Positions 6,425-14,008 of a stretch of 20,438 nucleotides of DNA are shown one piece after another. The stretch spans positions 1-20,438 of the forward strand of contig DAWO01000018.1 in NCBI GenBank assembly GCA_002509485.1. The letters run 5' to 3'. The notes under the pieces were generated by a model. It saw only the letters and a program-made list of their open reading frames with translations. It had not been told where the DNA came from and did no database searches. Origin of the DNA: Methanolinea sp. UBA477 (GTDB taxonomy: Archaea; Halobacteriota; Methanomicrobia; Methanomicrobiales; Methanospirillaceae). Position 1 is the first letter of the stretch; every line of letters begins with the position of its first letter. The translations under genes and the position numbers were made by a program.

Positions 6425-7223
6425 GTACAAATACTCCCCCCGGAGCACGCCCTTGATGGAAATGGGAGTGAAAATAAAGGAATTTGATGCCATCTCTCTC
6501 TCAAAACTCGATGAGACAGGCGCACGGCTGCTGAACAAGGTGGAGAGCAAGTACCTGATGACCGTGGGGCAGTGCATGGATTTTTAACCAGAATTTCAGA
6601 CCTGTACCTGGTTCTCGAAGTGCGCAATACACGGATTGGCAGATATGAGACCATCTACTTCGACAATGACTCGTTCATCACCTATCTACAGCACCATAAC
6701 AGAAAGGGTACCCGCTACAAGCTGAGATATCGCCATTACGAATCATCGGGAGAGACCTACCTTGAAGTGAAGAAGAAGAGCAACAAAGACATCACCGAGA
6801 AGCAACGCCTGATGACCAGCTGGCCCGCAACCGGATTTCTGCCGGAAGAGAAGGAATTTCTGAAATCGGAATTCCCCTTCGATTACAGGGAATTCAACCC
6901 CGTGCTCATGACAGTCTACGATCGCTTCACTCTTGTCTCGATCCGATCGCCGGAACGGATAACTCTCTATTTCGGTGTTTTATTCAATAACGGACAGCGG
7001 TCTGTCTCGTTCCCGGAACTGGTCATTGCCGGGATAAAACACGAGAGGTGTAAAGAACTTCCCTGCACTCTCGGCTCTCCATGAAATGCATATCAGGAGG
7101 CAGGGATTTTCAAAATACTGCATAGGGTCCTCTCTTCTCTATGACTGGCTGAAGAATAACCGTTTCAAACCAAAACATCTCTTCCTCTCCAGGCTCTTTC
7201 CAGGAGGTTTTGTCCCATGCTGA
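6396..7223 (+). pseudogene. VTC-domain (polyphosphate polymerase-like) protein, two frameshifts
   Basis: The gene is complete if two frame changes are bridged. Frame 1 (6396-about 6585) ends LNKVESKYLMTVGQCMDF and hits TAA at a run of five T; a sixth T restores MDFLTRISDLYLVLEV. Frame 2 contains the core: RIGRYETIYFDND, GTRYKLRYRHYESSG and TYLEVKKKSNKDITEKQR, the basic beta-strands of the VTC tunnel that bind phosphates. It shifts again at CCC near 7061; with two C the frame continues PALSALHEMHIRRQGFSKYCIG and then LLYDWLKNNRFKPK. The joined product is about 275 residues, normal for the family. ATG 6396 follows AGGTGA by six bases; a start at about 6456 is also possible. It may be a young pseudogene or carry sequencing errors. 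Stand-alone VTC-like proteins beside DUF4956 are common; true polyphosphate synthesis is unproven for them. Confidence 0.8.
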
Positions 7224-7803
7224 CGGATTCACTCTGTCTTTTCATTGCCGGGTTCTTACTCAACCTGTTGTCGGCATTTGTTATTGTCCGATTGATATAC
7301 TACCCCAAAGATAAGAGCAATAACTTCGCCTTCACGTTCCTTGCATTCAACACGGTCATCTACTTCATCATGAGCCTGTTTACCAGTGTCGAATTGTCAA
7401 TAGGGACTGGATTTGGTCTGTTTGCGCTCTTCTCGATCCTCAGGTACCGGACAGAGACCGTGCCGATACGCGAGATGACCTATCTCTTCGTGATGGCAGC
7501 ACTGCCCATATTAAATTCGGTCTTCTGGCAAATGGGGGATTATGGCAAGATGTTCGTCGTCGATCTCCTCGTCGTGCTGACCATCTGGATACTGGACAGG
7601 TCCTGGGGATTCAACCGGGAACAGTTCCAGGTGAACGCAAAAGTTACGAAAAGATCGAACTGGTAAACCAGGAGAGGAGGGAAGAGATGATCAGGGATCT
7701 CTCAGAAAGGACAGGCCTTGTCGTGCACGATTTTGAGATCGTGAAGATAAACTTCCTGAAGGACACTGCGGATGTAAAGGTCACCTGCTCCTCTCCGAAA
7801 TAG
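7217..7803 (+). pseudogene. DUF4956 membrane protein, one frameshift
   Basis: Starts with ATG 7217 behind a strong AGGAGGT (7202-7208), overlapping the VTC stop by 7 bp. The first frame gives four membrane segments and the family signature FALFSILRYRTETVPIREMTY (in part), then ends early at TAA after AKVTKRSNW (7664-7666). One extra A in the run AAAA at about 7639-7642 would give NAKSYEKIELVNQERRE and continue to TAG at 7801-7803. The restored tail RDLSERTGLVVHDFEIVKINFLKDTADVKV is the cytoplasmic C-terminal domain expected in DUF4956. The intact length is about 195 residues. Function is unknown; it is usually the partner gene of a VTC-like protein. Whether the frameshift is biological cannot be told from the sequence. 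Confidence 0.82.
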
Positions 7804-7861
7804 CATATTTTTGATCGGCCACATCACCGGACACTGCAGTCAGGTTCCATGCAGGGATCTG

Positions 7862-8284
7862 TCAGGAATGTTCAAGCATCCCGCGTGCAAACTTCTTCGC
7901 TTCTTCACGGTCTTCTTTGTTGGGGTGACCCCGGTTCGTCAGGAGAAATTTCCCCCTGCAGTGATAGTCTCCAATGACGGTGCCGCCTCTCTCTTTTACT
8001 GCATCCGCCATCATCGAGATCATCTTCTTCGCCCCCTCGGCAGCTCCGGATGTGGCAAAAAGCGCAACCTTCCGGGCCGTGAAATCCCCGCGCCCGATGA
8101 ACTCTGTCATGGCACTGCCGGGTTTTCCCCCGTATACTCCGCTCCCGAGGAATATGATCTTCGAATCGTCGGGGAGTGAGCCTCCGATATCCCCGACCAT
8201 GACCCCGAGCTCTTCGGCAATGGCGTCCGCCACCTTTTTTGTGTTCCCTCCCCGTGAAGCAACGAATACAGAAATTTCAGTCAT
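7862..8284 (-). CDS. Flavodoxin-family protein, 140 aa
   Basis: The N-terminus MTEISVFVASRGGNTKKVADAIAEELG is a first beta-strand followed by the FMN-phosphate loop SRGGNT and helix, as in flavodoxins. Next come IIFLGSGVYGGKPGSAM, a strand with the flavin-contacting GVYGGKP loop, and VALFATSGAAEGAKKM, the third strand and loop. It ends with a helix rich in charged residues. At 140 residues it is of normal length for short-chain flavodoxins. It probably carries electrons with bound FMN in the cytoplasm; its redox partner is not visible here. The gene is monocistronic, with its own promoter at 8304-8314, and converges on the DUF4956 gene. Confidence 0.88.
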   Translation of the reverse strand: MTEISVFVASRGGNTKKVADAIAEELGVMVGDIGGSLPDDSKIIFLGSGVYGGKPGSAMTEFIGRGDFTARKVALFATSGAAEGAKKMISMMADAVKERGGTVIGDYHCRGKFLLTNRGHPNKEDREEAKKFARGMLEHS

Positions 8285-8303
8285 GTTTTCACCTGTATAC
8301 AGA

Positions 8304-8314
8304 ATAATATATAA
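8304..8314 (-). promoter_or_regulatory. TATA-like promoter of flavodoxin gene
   Basis: The minus strand reads CTTATATATTATTC around this position, centred about 25 bp before the ATG at 8284. Transcription should begin at or next to the start codon. AGGTGA lies five bases before the ATG, so a short leader is also possible. Confidence 0.55.
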
Positions 8315-8494
8315 GCAGTTCTATGGCACGGTGATGATATATGACGTTTCCTCGCCATTTCTCACTATTCAAGCCATCTCTGCAGAATGGGTGATTTCCG
8401 GAACCCGCCAGATGAACATGAACCGGTGATGAGGACACGATCCGGAGAACATTTTTTCCGTCACGGATCCAATGCAGGAGAAGGAGCACGTATC

Positions 8495-9328
8495 TTGTCA
8501 GAAATACCATACCCTCTCACCCTTATCAGTTCCAGAAGCCTTCAGGTGTGTTTGATGCTCGCGTTGGTGCTGGTCTCTGCCGGGTGTACAGGTTCTCCCG
8601 GTACCCGGTATGATGACACGGTCCCAACTGCTGGCCCGGCAGGGACGGATAACGCCTGCACCTTCGAACGCCTGGTGGGCAACTTCGACGAGCACGTGGA
8701 ACCGGGTGATTCCTGTTATTTTCAATTTCATACCCCTGTGGAGTTTCTCAACGATCTCCACACGCACTCCGACACGCAGGTGATGATCCTCGATGTGCCC
8801 GACGACTGGATCACCAATGAGGATGTGCAGCTGCTGATGCAGCTGATCGACTCCCCGGACCCTGCCGCTCCTGTCGTCTCTCCGCTCAGCTCGTACTGGC
8901 CCTTCGGGCAGACCTCGACGGTGGGAAACGAGGCCCTCTTCCTTATCGAGGGATACCGAACCGGAGAGTATCCGCCAGACCTCTGTTCACTGTATTACTT
9001 CCACCCGAACAGGACAGAGGTGAGATCATGGTGGGAAAAGTATGGGAAGGATGATATCCCTGACGAGAGGGAGGCTGTACGAATTCTCCAAAATGCATGT
9101 CCCGAGCTGATAGGATACCCGTCAACCACGTTTGCCGGGAGATCCATAAAAACCGAACGGGCTCCCGATGGCTGGTATGTCGCGTTCATCCAGCACGGAT
9201 CAGGAGTCCCCATCATCTCGGCCCGGTGCTATCTCGTCGGCGATGACCGGACTGTGACGCTGACCGGCACGGCCAACCAGGGTATAATGGTCATGCCATG
9301 GGAATTCTCTCCCAGAGAGTGTGGATGA
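8495..9328 (+). CDS. Predicted lipoprotein, unknown function, 277 aa
   Basis: TTG 8495 is chosen as start because AAGGAG lies eight bases upstream and gives a compact signal peptide: a short N-region with Arg14, a hydrophobic core CLMLALVLVSAG and Cys31 as lipidation site. The lipobox is slightly unusual (Ser at -3). A longer frame opens at 8387 but has no RBS and would bury the signal. The mature part is acidic and aromatic (YYFHPNRTEVRSWWEKYGKDD) and has several cysteines. No family is recognised. It is presumably anchored outside the cytoplasmic membrane. The C-terminal third, with GWYVAFIQHGSGVPIISARCYLV split by turns, looks like beta strands. It stands alone between flavodoxin and a methyltransferase remnant. 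Confidence 0.75.
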   Translation: MSEIPYPLTLISSRSLQVCLMLALVLVSAGCTGSPGTRYDDTVPTAGPAGTDNACTFERLVGNFDEHVEPGDSCYFQFHTPVEFLNDLHTHSDTQVMILDVPDDWITNEDVQLLMQLIDSPDPAAPVVSPLSSYWPFGQTSTVGNEALFLIEGYRTGEYPPDLCSLYYFHPNRTEVRSWWEKYGKDDIPDEREAVRILQNACPELIGYPSTTFAGRSIKTERAPDGWYVAFIQHGSGVPIISARCYLVGDDRTVTLTGTANQGIMVMPWEFSPRECG

Positions 9329-9412
9329 CCGGCTCCACGGCAGAGAGAGCAACAGGGGAGGGGGGGATGCGGAGTTCACCACTCCCGATCCCCTGATGCC
9401 ACTGCCAGACGG

Positions 9413-9435
9413 CCCGGGTTTACCAGGGTATTTTT
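9413..9435 (+). terminator. Possible terminator after the lipoprotein gene
   Basis: A short hairpin with arms CCCgGG and CCaGGG around TTTA (9413-9428, one mismatch) is followed by TATTTTT. It lies 85 bp after the lipoprotein stop. Archaeal termination depends mainly on the T-run, so the call is weak. Confidence 0.3.
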
Positions 9436-9529
9436 CGCTGGATTTTCATAGCCTCTCACCATTTACGCAGATTTTTCGTAACCTGTCGTACGCCGGTGCG
9501 GGCCACGGTGAATCGAAAGGATCTGGCCA

Positions 9530-9961
9530 TCACAGCCGTGCCGTCGCGATCTGTATCCACCCGTCGGAGATTGCAGGGAAATAGGTGTTCGTACCTGTCC
9601 TCTGCCGCTCGATGTCATGCATGTGGTGCTGCACGACCCGGGTGCATCCTGCATTGGTAAGTGTTCGCTCCATCTCATCCGGGCTGTAGGTGGTCATCCC
9701 GCCGAGGTTGCAATCGCGGTTGATGATCCGCCAGATTCCCCGGGGGAAACCGCGTCTCTCTTCGCTGACCAGCCGGCACGGGAGGAGGTACTCAAGGATT
9801 ACGCGGTTCTGGCAGCCCTCCGATGCAAAGAGCGAGATGGTGCCGGACAGGACGTCAGGCGGGATATAGTACGAGATCCCCTCGGTGATGACACATGTCG
9901 GGAGATCCGGGATGGTGAGGCATTGAACGGAGTTTGCGGAGAGAGCCGCTGACGGCATCAC
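9530..9961 (-). pseudogene. SAM-dependent methyltransferase, C-terminal remnant
   Basis: The product resembles the second half of class I methyltransferases of the leucine-carboxyl-methyltransferase type: CVITEGISYYIPPDVLSG matches the 'EGxxxYLPxxxL' element after the Asp-containing strand, followed by NRVILEYLLP. The first half, with the SAM-binding GxGxD loop, is missing. Upstream the frame is open only back to TAG near 10008, without a usable ATG, and the antiporter operon starts at about 10106. The GTG at 9961 has no Shine-Dalgarno sequence. The fragment is 143 residues against about 270 for the family. I take it as an N-terminally truncated relic; a novel short protein is less likely. 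Confidence 0.55.
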
Positions 9962-9997
9962 AAGGAGGAATCGCTGGAAAATCCAAAATACTGGTGC

Positions 9998-10008
9998 TTT
10001 TATCTATA
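9998..10008 (+). promoter_or_regulatory. Possible promoter of the antiporter operon
   Basis: The A/T-rich stretch TTTTATCTATA is the only TATA-like element before the first antiporter gene. It would place the transcript start near 10030, giving a leader of about 75 bases to ATG 10106. Confidence 0.4.
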
Positions 10009-10105
10009 TGAAGATGAAAGTCCTGCTCTTCTGGATCAGGTTTATGGAGAGGGATGAGAAATATCTGCATCATCTTCACCATATGGGGAGACTGAGAGAG
10101 ACGCC

Positions 10106-10630
10106 ATGGCATTTCCAGGATTTCATCGCAGCAGCGCGGTACTACGGATGGCAGCCACCTTCGTAATCCTGCTGGCATTCTGGCTCATCCTGTCAGGTTA
10201 CCTTGACCTTTTCCACGTCTGTGCAGGGATCATCTGCTGCACAATCGTCGCCTTCATCTCATCCGATCTCCTCTTCCGGCCGGACCGTCCCGTCAGGGCG
10301 TCGGTGGGCAGTTTTGTCCGTTTCCTCCTCTACGTACCGCGTCTGATGGCAAGTATCCTGGTCGCCAACCTCGATGTCGCCTACCGTATTCTCCACCCCC
10401 GGATGCCGGTCGATCCCGGGATCGTAACCTTCGAGACCGGTTTTTCAGACGGGGTTGCACGGACCGCGTTTGCGAATGCCATGACGCTCACCCCGGGGAC
10501 CATCACCGTCGACGTGAACGGGAACCGATACGTTGTCCATGCCCTGATGAAGGAGCGTTCGGAGAGAGAACTCCTGGTTGAACGGGAGATGGAACAGGCA
10601 TTCACAGGGATATTCCGGGAGGGGAGATGA
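10106..10630 (+). CDS. mnhE: Na+/H+ antiporter subunit E (MnhE/MrpE)
   Basis: First gene of the antiporter operon. It matches MnhE (PF01899): two or three N-terminal membrane helices (FVILLAFWLILSGYLDLFHV, GIICCTIVAFISSDLLF), then a cytoplasmic domain with AFANAMTLTPGTITVDVNGN and YVVHALMKE, the most conserved part of the family. Length is 174 residues. MrpE is needed for assembly or efficiency of Mrp complexes but has no ion path of its own. The start is uncertain: ATG 10106 gives 14 extra residues; ATG 10148 (MAATFVILLAF) also fits family N-termini. The stop overlaps the next ATG (ATGA at 10627-10630). Confidence 0.93.
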   Translation: MAFPGFHRSSAVLRMAATFVILLAFWLILSGYLDLFHVCAGIICCTIVAFISSDLLFRPDRPVRASVGSFVRFLLYVPRLMASILVANLDVAYRILHPRMPVDPGIVTFETGFSDGVARTAFANAMTLTPGTITVDVNGNRYVVHALMKERSERELLVEREMEQAFTGIFREGR

Positions 10631-10890
10631 ACACCATCTTCATTGCAAGCGGTGCCATACTCAGTTTCACCATCTTTCTCTGCCTGTACCGGGTGGTATA
10701 CGGACCGGGCGTCGAGAACAGGGTGATCGCCGTCAACACCATCGGAACAAAGACCATCATCCTCCTTGTCGCCATCGGGTTCATCCTCGAACGCCCGATC
10801 TTCATCGATATCTCGATCGTCTATGCGATGATCAACTTCATCGCGACGCTCGCCATCGCCAAGTATCTCAAGGGAGGCTGCATCAGTTGA
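10627..10890 (+). CDS. mnhF: Na+/H+ antiporter subunit F (MnhF/MrpF)
   Basis: An 87-residue protein with three membrane helices, matching MrpF/PhaF (PF04066). The conserved YRVVYGPGVENRVIAVNTIGTK loop between helices 1 and 2 carries the 'GPxxxDRVxAxxxxxxk' signature, here with Glu-Asn in place of the usual Asp. The third helix has the family motif DISIVYAMINFIATLAIAKYL. MrpF sits at the membrane junction between the E/G and A/D modules. It overlaps both neighbours (ATGA at its start; TTGA at its end). Confidence 0.93.
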   Translation: MNTIFIASGAILSFTIFLCLYRVVYGPGVENRVIAVNTIGTKTIILLVAIGFILERPIFIDISIVYAMINFIATLAIAKYLKGGCIS

Positions 10891-11198
10891 TCCTCAATGC
10901 CATCGCGATCGCAAGCATCTTCTGTGGCCTCTTCTTCATGGTCGTGGGGGCAATCGGCCTGTTGCGCCTGCCCGACTTCTACACCCGTGCCCATGCGAGC
11001 GGCAAGTGCGACACGCTCGGGGAAGGGCTGATGCTGCTTGGGTTCATCCTGTATGAAGGCGCAACCCTGGTTTCGGTGAAACTCCTGATTCTCATCATCT
11101 TCATCTTCGTCTCATCGCCGACAGCTGTCCACGCCCTCGTGAACGAGGCGTACGCCCGCGGGGTCCGTCCCTGGCAGAAAGGAGAGGAGAGACGATGA
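10887..11198 (+). CDS. mnhG: Na+/H+ antiporter subunit G (MnhG/MrpG)
   Basis: 103 residues, three membrane helices, matching PF03334. The signature GLLRLPDFYTRAHASGKCDTLG after helix 1 is diagnostic: RLPDxYxRxHA is nearly invariant in the family. TTG 10887 is the start: GGGAGG lies nine bases before it and TTGA overlaps the stop of the F gene. The C-terminus is basic and ends in KGEERR, overlapping the next ATG by four bases. Confidence 0.92.
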   Translation: MILNAIAIASIFCGLFFMVVGAIGLLRLPDFYTRAHASGKCDTLGEGLMLLGFILYEGATLVSVKLLILIIFIFVSSPTAVHALVNEAYARGVRPWQKGEERR

Positions 11199-11440
11199 TC
11201 TGGGTAATTACCTTCGCATTGCTGTTGTTCATGATCATCTGCGCCCTGGCGGCGATCACCGTGAGGGATCTCCTCCACGCGACGATCATCCTCGCAGCGT
11301 ACTCCCTGGTCATGACCGTTCTCTGGGCCGGACTGAACGCAGTCGATGTCGCATTCACCGAGGCGACGGTCGGTGCCGGGATCACCACGGTGCTATTCAT
11401 TGCAGCCATTTCACGCACAAGGAGGTGTTCGGAAGATTGA
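11195..11440 (+). CDS. MrpA C-terminal-like subunit (DUF4040 / MbhD)
   Basis: An 81-residue membrane protein. RDLLHATIILAAYSLVMTVLW and then LNAVDVAFTEATVGAGITTVLF are the hallmark of DUF4040, the MbhD subunit of membrane-bound hydrogenases, which corresponds to a part of the C-terminal half of MrpA. The conserved Glu in DVAFTEAAVG-type motifs is implicated in ion movement in Mrp/Mbh structures; it is present here (FTEATVG). In bacterial Mrp this stretch is fused to the large MrpA; here it is its own gene. The stop overlaps the next start as TTGA. Confidence 0.88.
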   Translation: MIWVITFALLLFMIICALAAITVRDLLHATIILAAYSLVMTVLWAGLNAVDVAFTEATVGAGITTVLFIAAISRTRRCSED

Positions 11441-11712
11441 ACAGGTCAGCCCTGGTCGCAGTGATATTCATCGGGATCATCCTCATATGGGCAGCCGAGG
11501 ATATGCCGGCGTACGGCGACCCGAAAGCCCCTGCAAACGAGTATGCGGCCCAGATGTACATCGACCGGACACCCGCCGATATCGGGGTGGACAACATCGT
11601 AACGGCAATCCTTGCAAGCTACCGGGGCTTTGATACGCTCGGCGAAGTCGTTGTCGTCTTCACGGCAGGCATATCTGTCCTGCTCCTCATGCGACGGGGT
11701 GAGGGTCAGTGA
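11437..11712 (+). CDS. MbhE-like antiporter subunit
   Basis: 91 residues with an N-terminal and a C-terminal membrane helix. NIVTAILASYRGFDTLGEVVVVF in the C-terminal half is the conserved MbhE/MrpA-terminal signature, where DTLGE holds an acidic pair lining the predicted sodium path. The middle is soluble, probably an external loop. TTG 11437 is preferred over GTG 11425, since AAGGAGGTG (11419-11427) then acts as Shine-Dalgarno sequence at a spacing of about ten and TTGA overlaps the preceding stop. The next gene starts at GTG 11709, overlapping by four bases. Confidence 0.87.
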   Translation: MNRSALVAVIFIGIILIWAAEDMPAYGDPKAPANEYAAQMYIDRTPADIGVDNIVTAILASYRGFDTLGEVVVVFTAGISVLLLMRRGEGQ

Positions 11713-12143
11713 GGGAGAATGTCGTAGTACGGACGGTCAGCCGGCTCTTTGTGCCGTTCATCCAGCTCTTTGCCCTGTACGTCATAGTCCATGGCGCTTC
11801 GGGGCCGGGTGGCGGCTTTCAGGGTGGGGTGATTTTTGCCACATCGTTCATTCTCCTCCTGATCGCATTCGGGCTCCCGTGTGTCAGGGGGCGGTTTGGC
11901 AGAAGCTGGATCCGGGCCTATGCCGCAGGCGGCATCATCATCTTTGCAGGAGTCGGGCTCACCTGTATCCTGTTCTCGGGGAACTTCCTCGAGTATGCCG
12001 CCATCGAAACTGCGCTCGGGATCCCGCACCTGCAGACCCTCATGATCGACATCGTCGAGGCAGGCATAGGAATCACGGTGATGGCAGTGATGACATCGAT
12101 AATCCTTGACTTTGTCGGAAAAGAGGAGGAGGAGCCCCTGTGA
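11709..12143 (+). CDS. mnhB: Na+/H+ antiporter subunit B (MnhB/MrpB)
   Basis: 144 residues, four membrane helices, matching PF04039. The motif YVIVHGASGPGGGFQGGVIFA after helix 1 is the family signature (HGxxxPGGGFQGG), recognised as a kinked helix near the ion path. GTG 11709 overlaps the preceding TGA. The acidic C-terminus KEEEEPL leads straight into the subunit C start. In Mbh this subunit is called MbhF. Confidence 0.93.
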   Translation: MRENVVVRTVSRLFVPFIQLFALYVIVHGASGPGGGFQGGVIFATSFILLLIAFGLPCVRGRFGRSWIRAYAAGGIIIFAGVGLTCILFSGNFLEYAAIETALGIPHLQTLMIDIVEAGIGITVMAVMTSIILDFVGKEEEEPL

Positions 12144-12517
12144 TGGAAAACCTCCTCGTATTCATCGCGACCCGGTATATCTACATCATGACGATCATCC
12201 TGGTGATGATCGGGCTGTATGCCCTGATCGCCAAGAAGAACCTGGTAAAAAAGGTGATCGGGCTGAACATATTCCAGACGGCCATCTTCCTCTTCTACAT
12301 CTCATTTTCTGACGTGGACGGGGGGACGGCACCCATATACCTGCCCGACGGGGTCAGCGCCACGTACGTCAACCCGCTCCCGCATGTCCTGATACTGACC
12401 GCGATAGTGGTCGGGCTGGCCATAACTGCCGTGGCGCTTGCAATCGTGGTCAGGATCTACGAGGAGTACCAGGTCACCGATGAAGACGGGCTGCAGGAGG
12501 TGATGAAGCGGCAATGA
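12140..12517 (+). CDS. mnhC: Na+/H+ antiporter subunit C (MnhC/MrpC, NuoK-like)
   Basis: About 125 residues, three helices, NuoK-like (PF00420). GLYALIAKKNLVKKVIGLNIFQTAIFLFYI covers (in two parts) helix 1 end and helix 2, where NuoK would have a membrane Glu; here the position reads LNIFQ, as normal for MrpC. A loop of about 30 residues then leads to PLPHVLILTAIVVGLAITAVALA, the conserved third helix with the 'PxxxALxLTxIVI' pattern. Either GTG 12140 or ATG 12143 may be the start. ATGA overlap with subunit D. Confidence 0.93.
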   Translation: MMENLLVFIATRYIYIMTIILVMIGLYALIAKKNLVKKVIGLNIFQTAIFLFYISFSDVDGGTAPIYLPDGVSATYVNPLPHVLILTAIVVGLAITAVALAIVVRIYEEYQVTDEDGLQEVMKRQ

Positions 12518-14007
12518 ATGCGGTCATTTCACAACTCCCTCCGCTCCTCATCGTTATACCGCTTCTCGGAGCTCTGGCGGCACTGCTTCTTGGAAAGTGG
12601 AACAGGGCGTTCGCGTACCCAATCTCCCTCGCCATGATCGGGTTCCAGTTCGCCGTATCGCTCGTCCTCATGGAATCCGTGATGGACGGCGATGTAATCC
12701 ACTACTATCTTGGGGGATGGCCTCCTCCCCTCGGTATCGAGCTTGTCATCGACTCCTTCAACAGCTTCGTGCTCGTGGTGATCCTCGCACTCGCCCTCCT
12801 CACCGCAGTCTGGGCCCACAAGGGTGCGGACCTGGATATAGTCCCGGAAAAAAAGGTCTCTTTCTTCGTGGTCTTCCAGCTCCTGATCACCGGGCTCTGC
12901 GGCATGGCAGTGACAGGGGACCTCTTCAACCTCTACGTATTCCTCGAAATATCCTCGATCGCCGCCTACACCCTTGTCGCGGCCGGGCGGAATCCACGCT
13001 CCCTCATCGCGGGTTTCAATTACCTCATCCTCGGCTCCATCGCGGCCGGTTTCATCGTCATCGGTATCGGGTACCTGTACATCGCGACAGGGACCCTGAA
13101 CATGGGCGAACTGGCAGTCATGCTCCCTGCACACTACGGCCAGACCACCGTGTACGCCGCGTTTCTCTTCATGATGATCGGGTTCTCGATAAAGGTCGCG
13201 TTCTTCCCGCTCCACCTCTGGCTCCCTGATGCATACACCGAGGCTCCAGCCGCAGTCACCATCCTGATCGCCACGGCGACCTCGAAGGTCACGGCCTACG
13301 CGATGCTCCGCGTGATCTTCTCGGTCTTCACCCTGCAGTATGTCACCGATAGTTTTCCGGTCACAGAACTCATCCTGATCATCGCGGCCATCGCCATCAT
13401 CGCCGGGGCGGTACTGGCCATCGCACAGGACAACCTGAAACGGATGCTCGCATATTCGAGCATCAGCCAGATGGGATACATCATGTTCGCCCTCGGCGTC
13501 GCAAACCAGGCGGCACTCGCCGGGGGTATTCTCCACATCATGGCCCATGCCGTGATGAAGGGCTGCCTCTTCATGGTCGCAGGGATGATCATCTACCGGA
13601 CGGGGTTCACCGCGATCCGGCAGCTCTCCGGGCTCTCGCGGAGGATGCCCGTAGCCTGCGCCGCGTTCGCCATCGCCGGCGCCTCCATGATAGGAGTACC
13701 CCCGACGATCGGGTTTATGAGCAAGTACTATCTCGTCCTCGGGGCCGTGGAGGCCGGCGAGTACCTTGCTGCCGCGGTCCTGCTCGCCGGCAGCCTGCTC
13801 GCTGCCGTGTACATATGGCAGGTCATCGAGGTCATGTACTTCGGAGACATCCACGATGAAGACCTGGGTGGCGGCCTCGAGGCACCGGCCTCCATGATGG
13901 TGCCGGTGATCATCCTCGCCGCATCCTGCCTCCTGCTGGGCATCTTCGTCGAACTCCCGCTCGAGGTTGTCGGACCAGCTGCAGCCATGCTCCTGGGAGG
14001 CGGCTGA
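12514..14007 (+). CDS. mnhD: Na+/H+ antiporter subunit D (MnhD/MrpD)
   Basis: 497 residues, about 14 membrane helices, of the proton-conducting membrane transporter family (PF00361). The charged residues of an intact half-channel are seen: E145 in LYVFLEISS (TM5), K227 in FSIKVAFFPLHLWLPDAY (TM7), K258 in TATSKVTAY (TM8) and a Lys in GFMSKYYLVLGAVEAGEY (TM12). The central AIAQDNLKRMLAYSSISQMGY is the family's strongest motif. Length and motifs correspond to MrpD or MbhH. It presumably moves protons that drive sodium translocation through the small subunits. The stop is one base before the next ATG. Confidence 0.95.
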   Translation: MNAVISQLPPLLIVIPLLGALAALLLGKWNRAFAYPISLAMIGFQFAVSLVLMESVMDGDVIHYYLGGWPPPLGIELVIDSFNSFVLVVILALALLTAVWAHKGADLDIVPEKKVSFFVVFQLLITGLCGMAVTGDLFNLYVFLEISSIAAYTLVAAGRNPRSLIAGFNYLILGSIAAGFIVIGIGYLYIATGTLNMGELAVMLPAHYGQTTVYAAFLFMMIGFSIKVAFFPLHLWLPDAYTEAPAAVTILIATATSKVTAYAMLRVIFSVFTLQYVTDSFPVTELILIIAAIAIIAGAVLAIAQDNLKRMLAYSSISQMGYIMFALGVANQAALAGGILHIMAHAVMKGCLFMVAGMIIYRTGFTAIRQLSGLSRRMPVACAAFAIAGASMIGVPPTIGFMSKYYLVLGAVEAGEYLAAAVLLAGSLLAAVYIWQVIEVMYFGDIHDEDLGGGLEAPASMMVPVIILAASCLLLGIFVELPLEVVGPAAAMLLGGG

Positions 14008-14008
14008 C

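Noticed and set aside
9321..9584. 87-codon plus-strand frame after the lipoprotein gene
   Set aside because: No RBS, low-complexity Gly/Ser/Pro composition, overlap with both the lipoprotein end and the methyltransferase remnant, and a likely terminator inside.
10008..10166. 52-codon frame (MKMKVLLFWIRFMERDEKY...) overlapping the start of mnhE
   Set aside because: It looks somewhat protein-like, but it begins within the TATA-like element, has no RBS and overlaps mnhE by about 60 bp. Without conservation data it is more likely chance.
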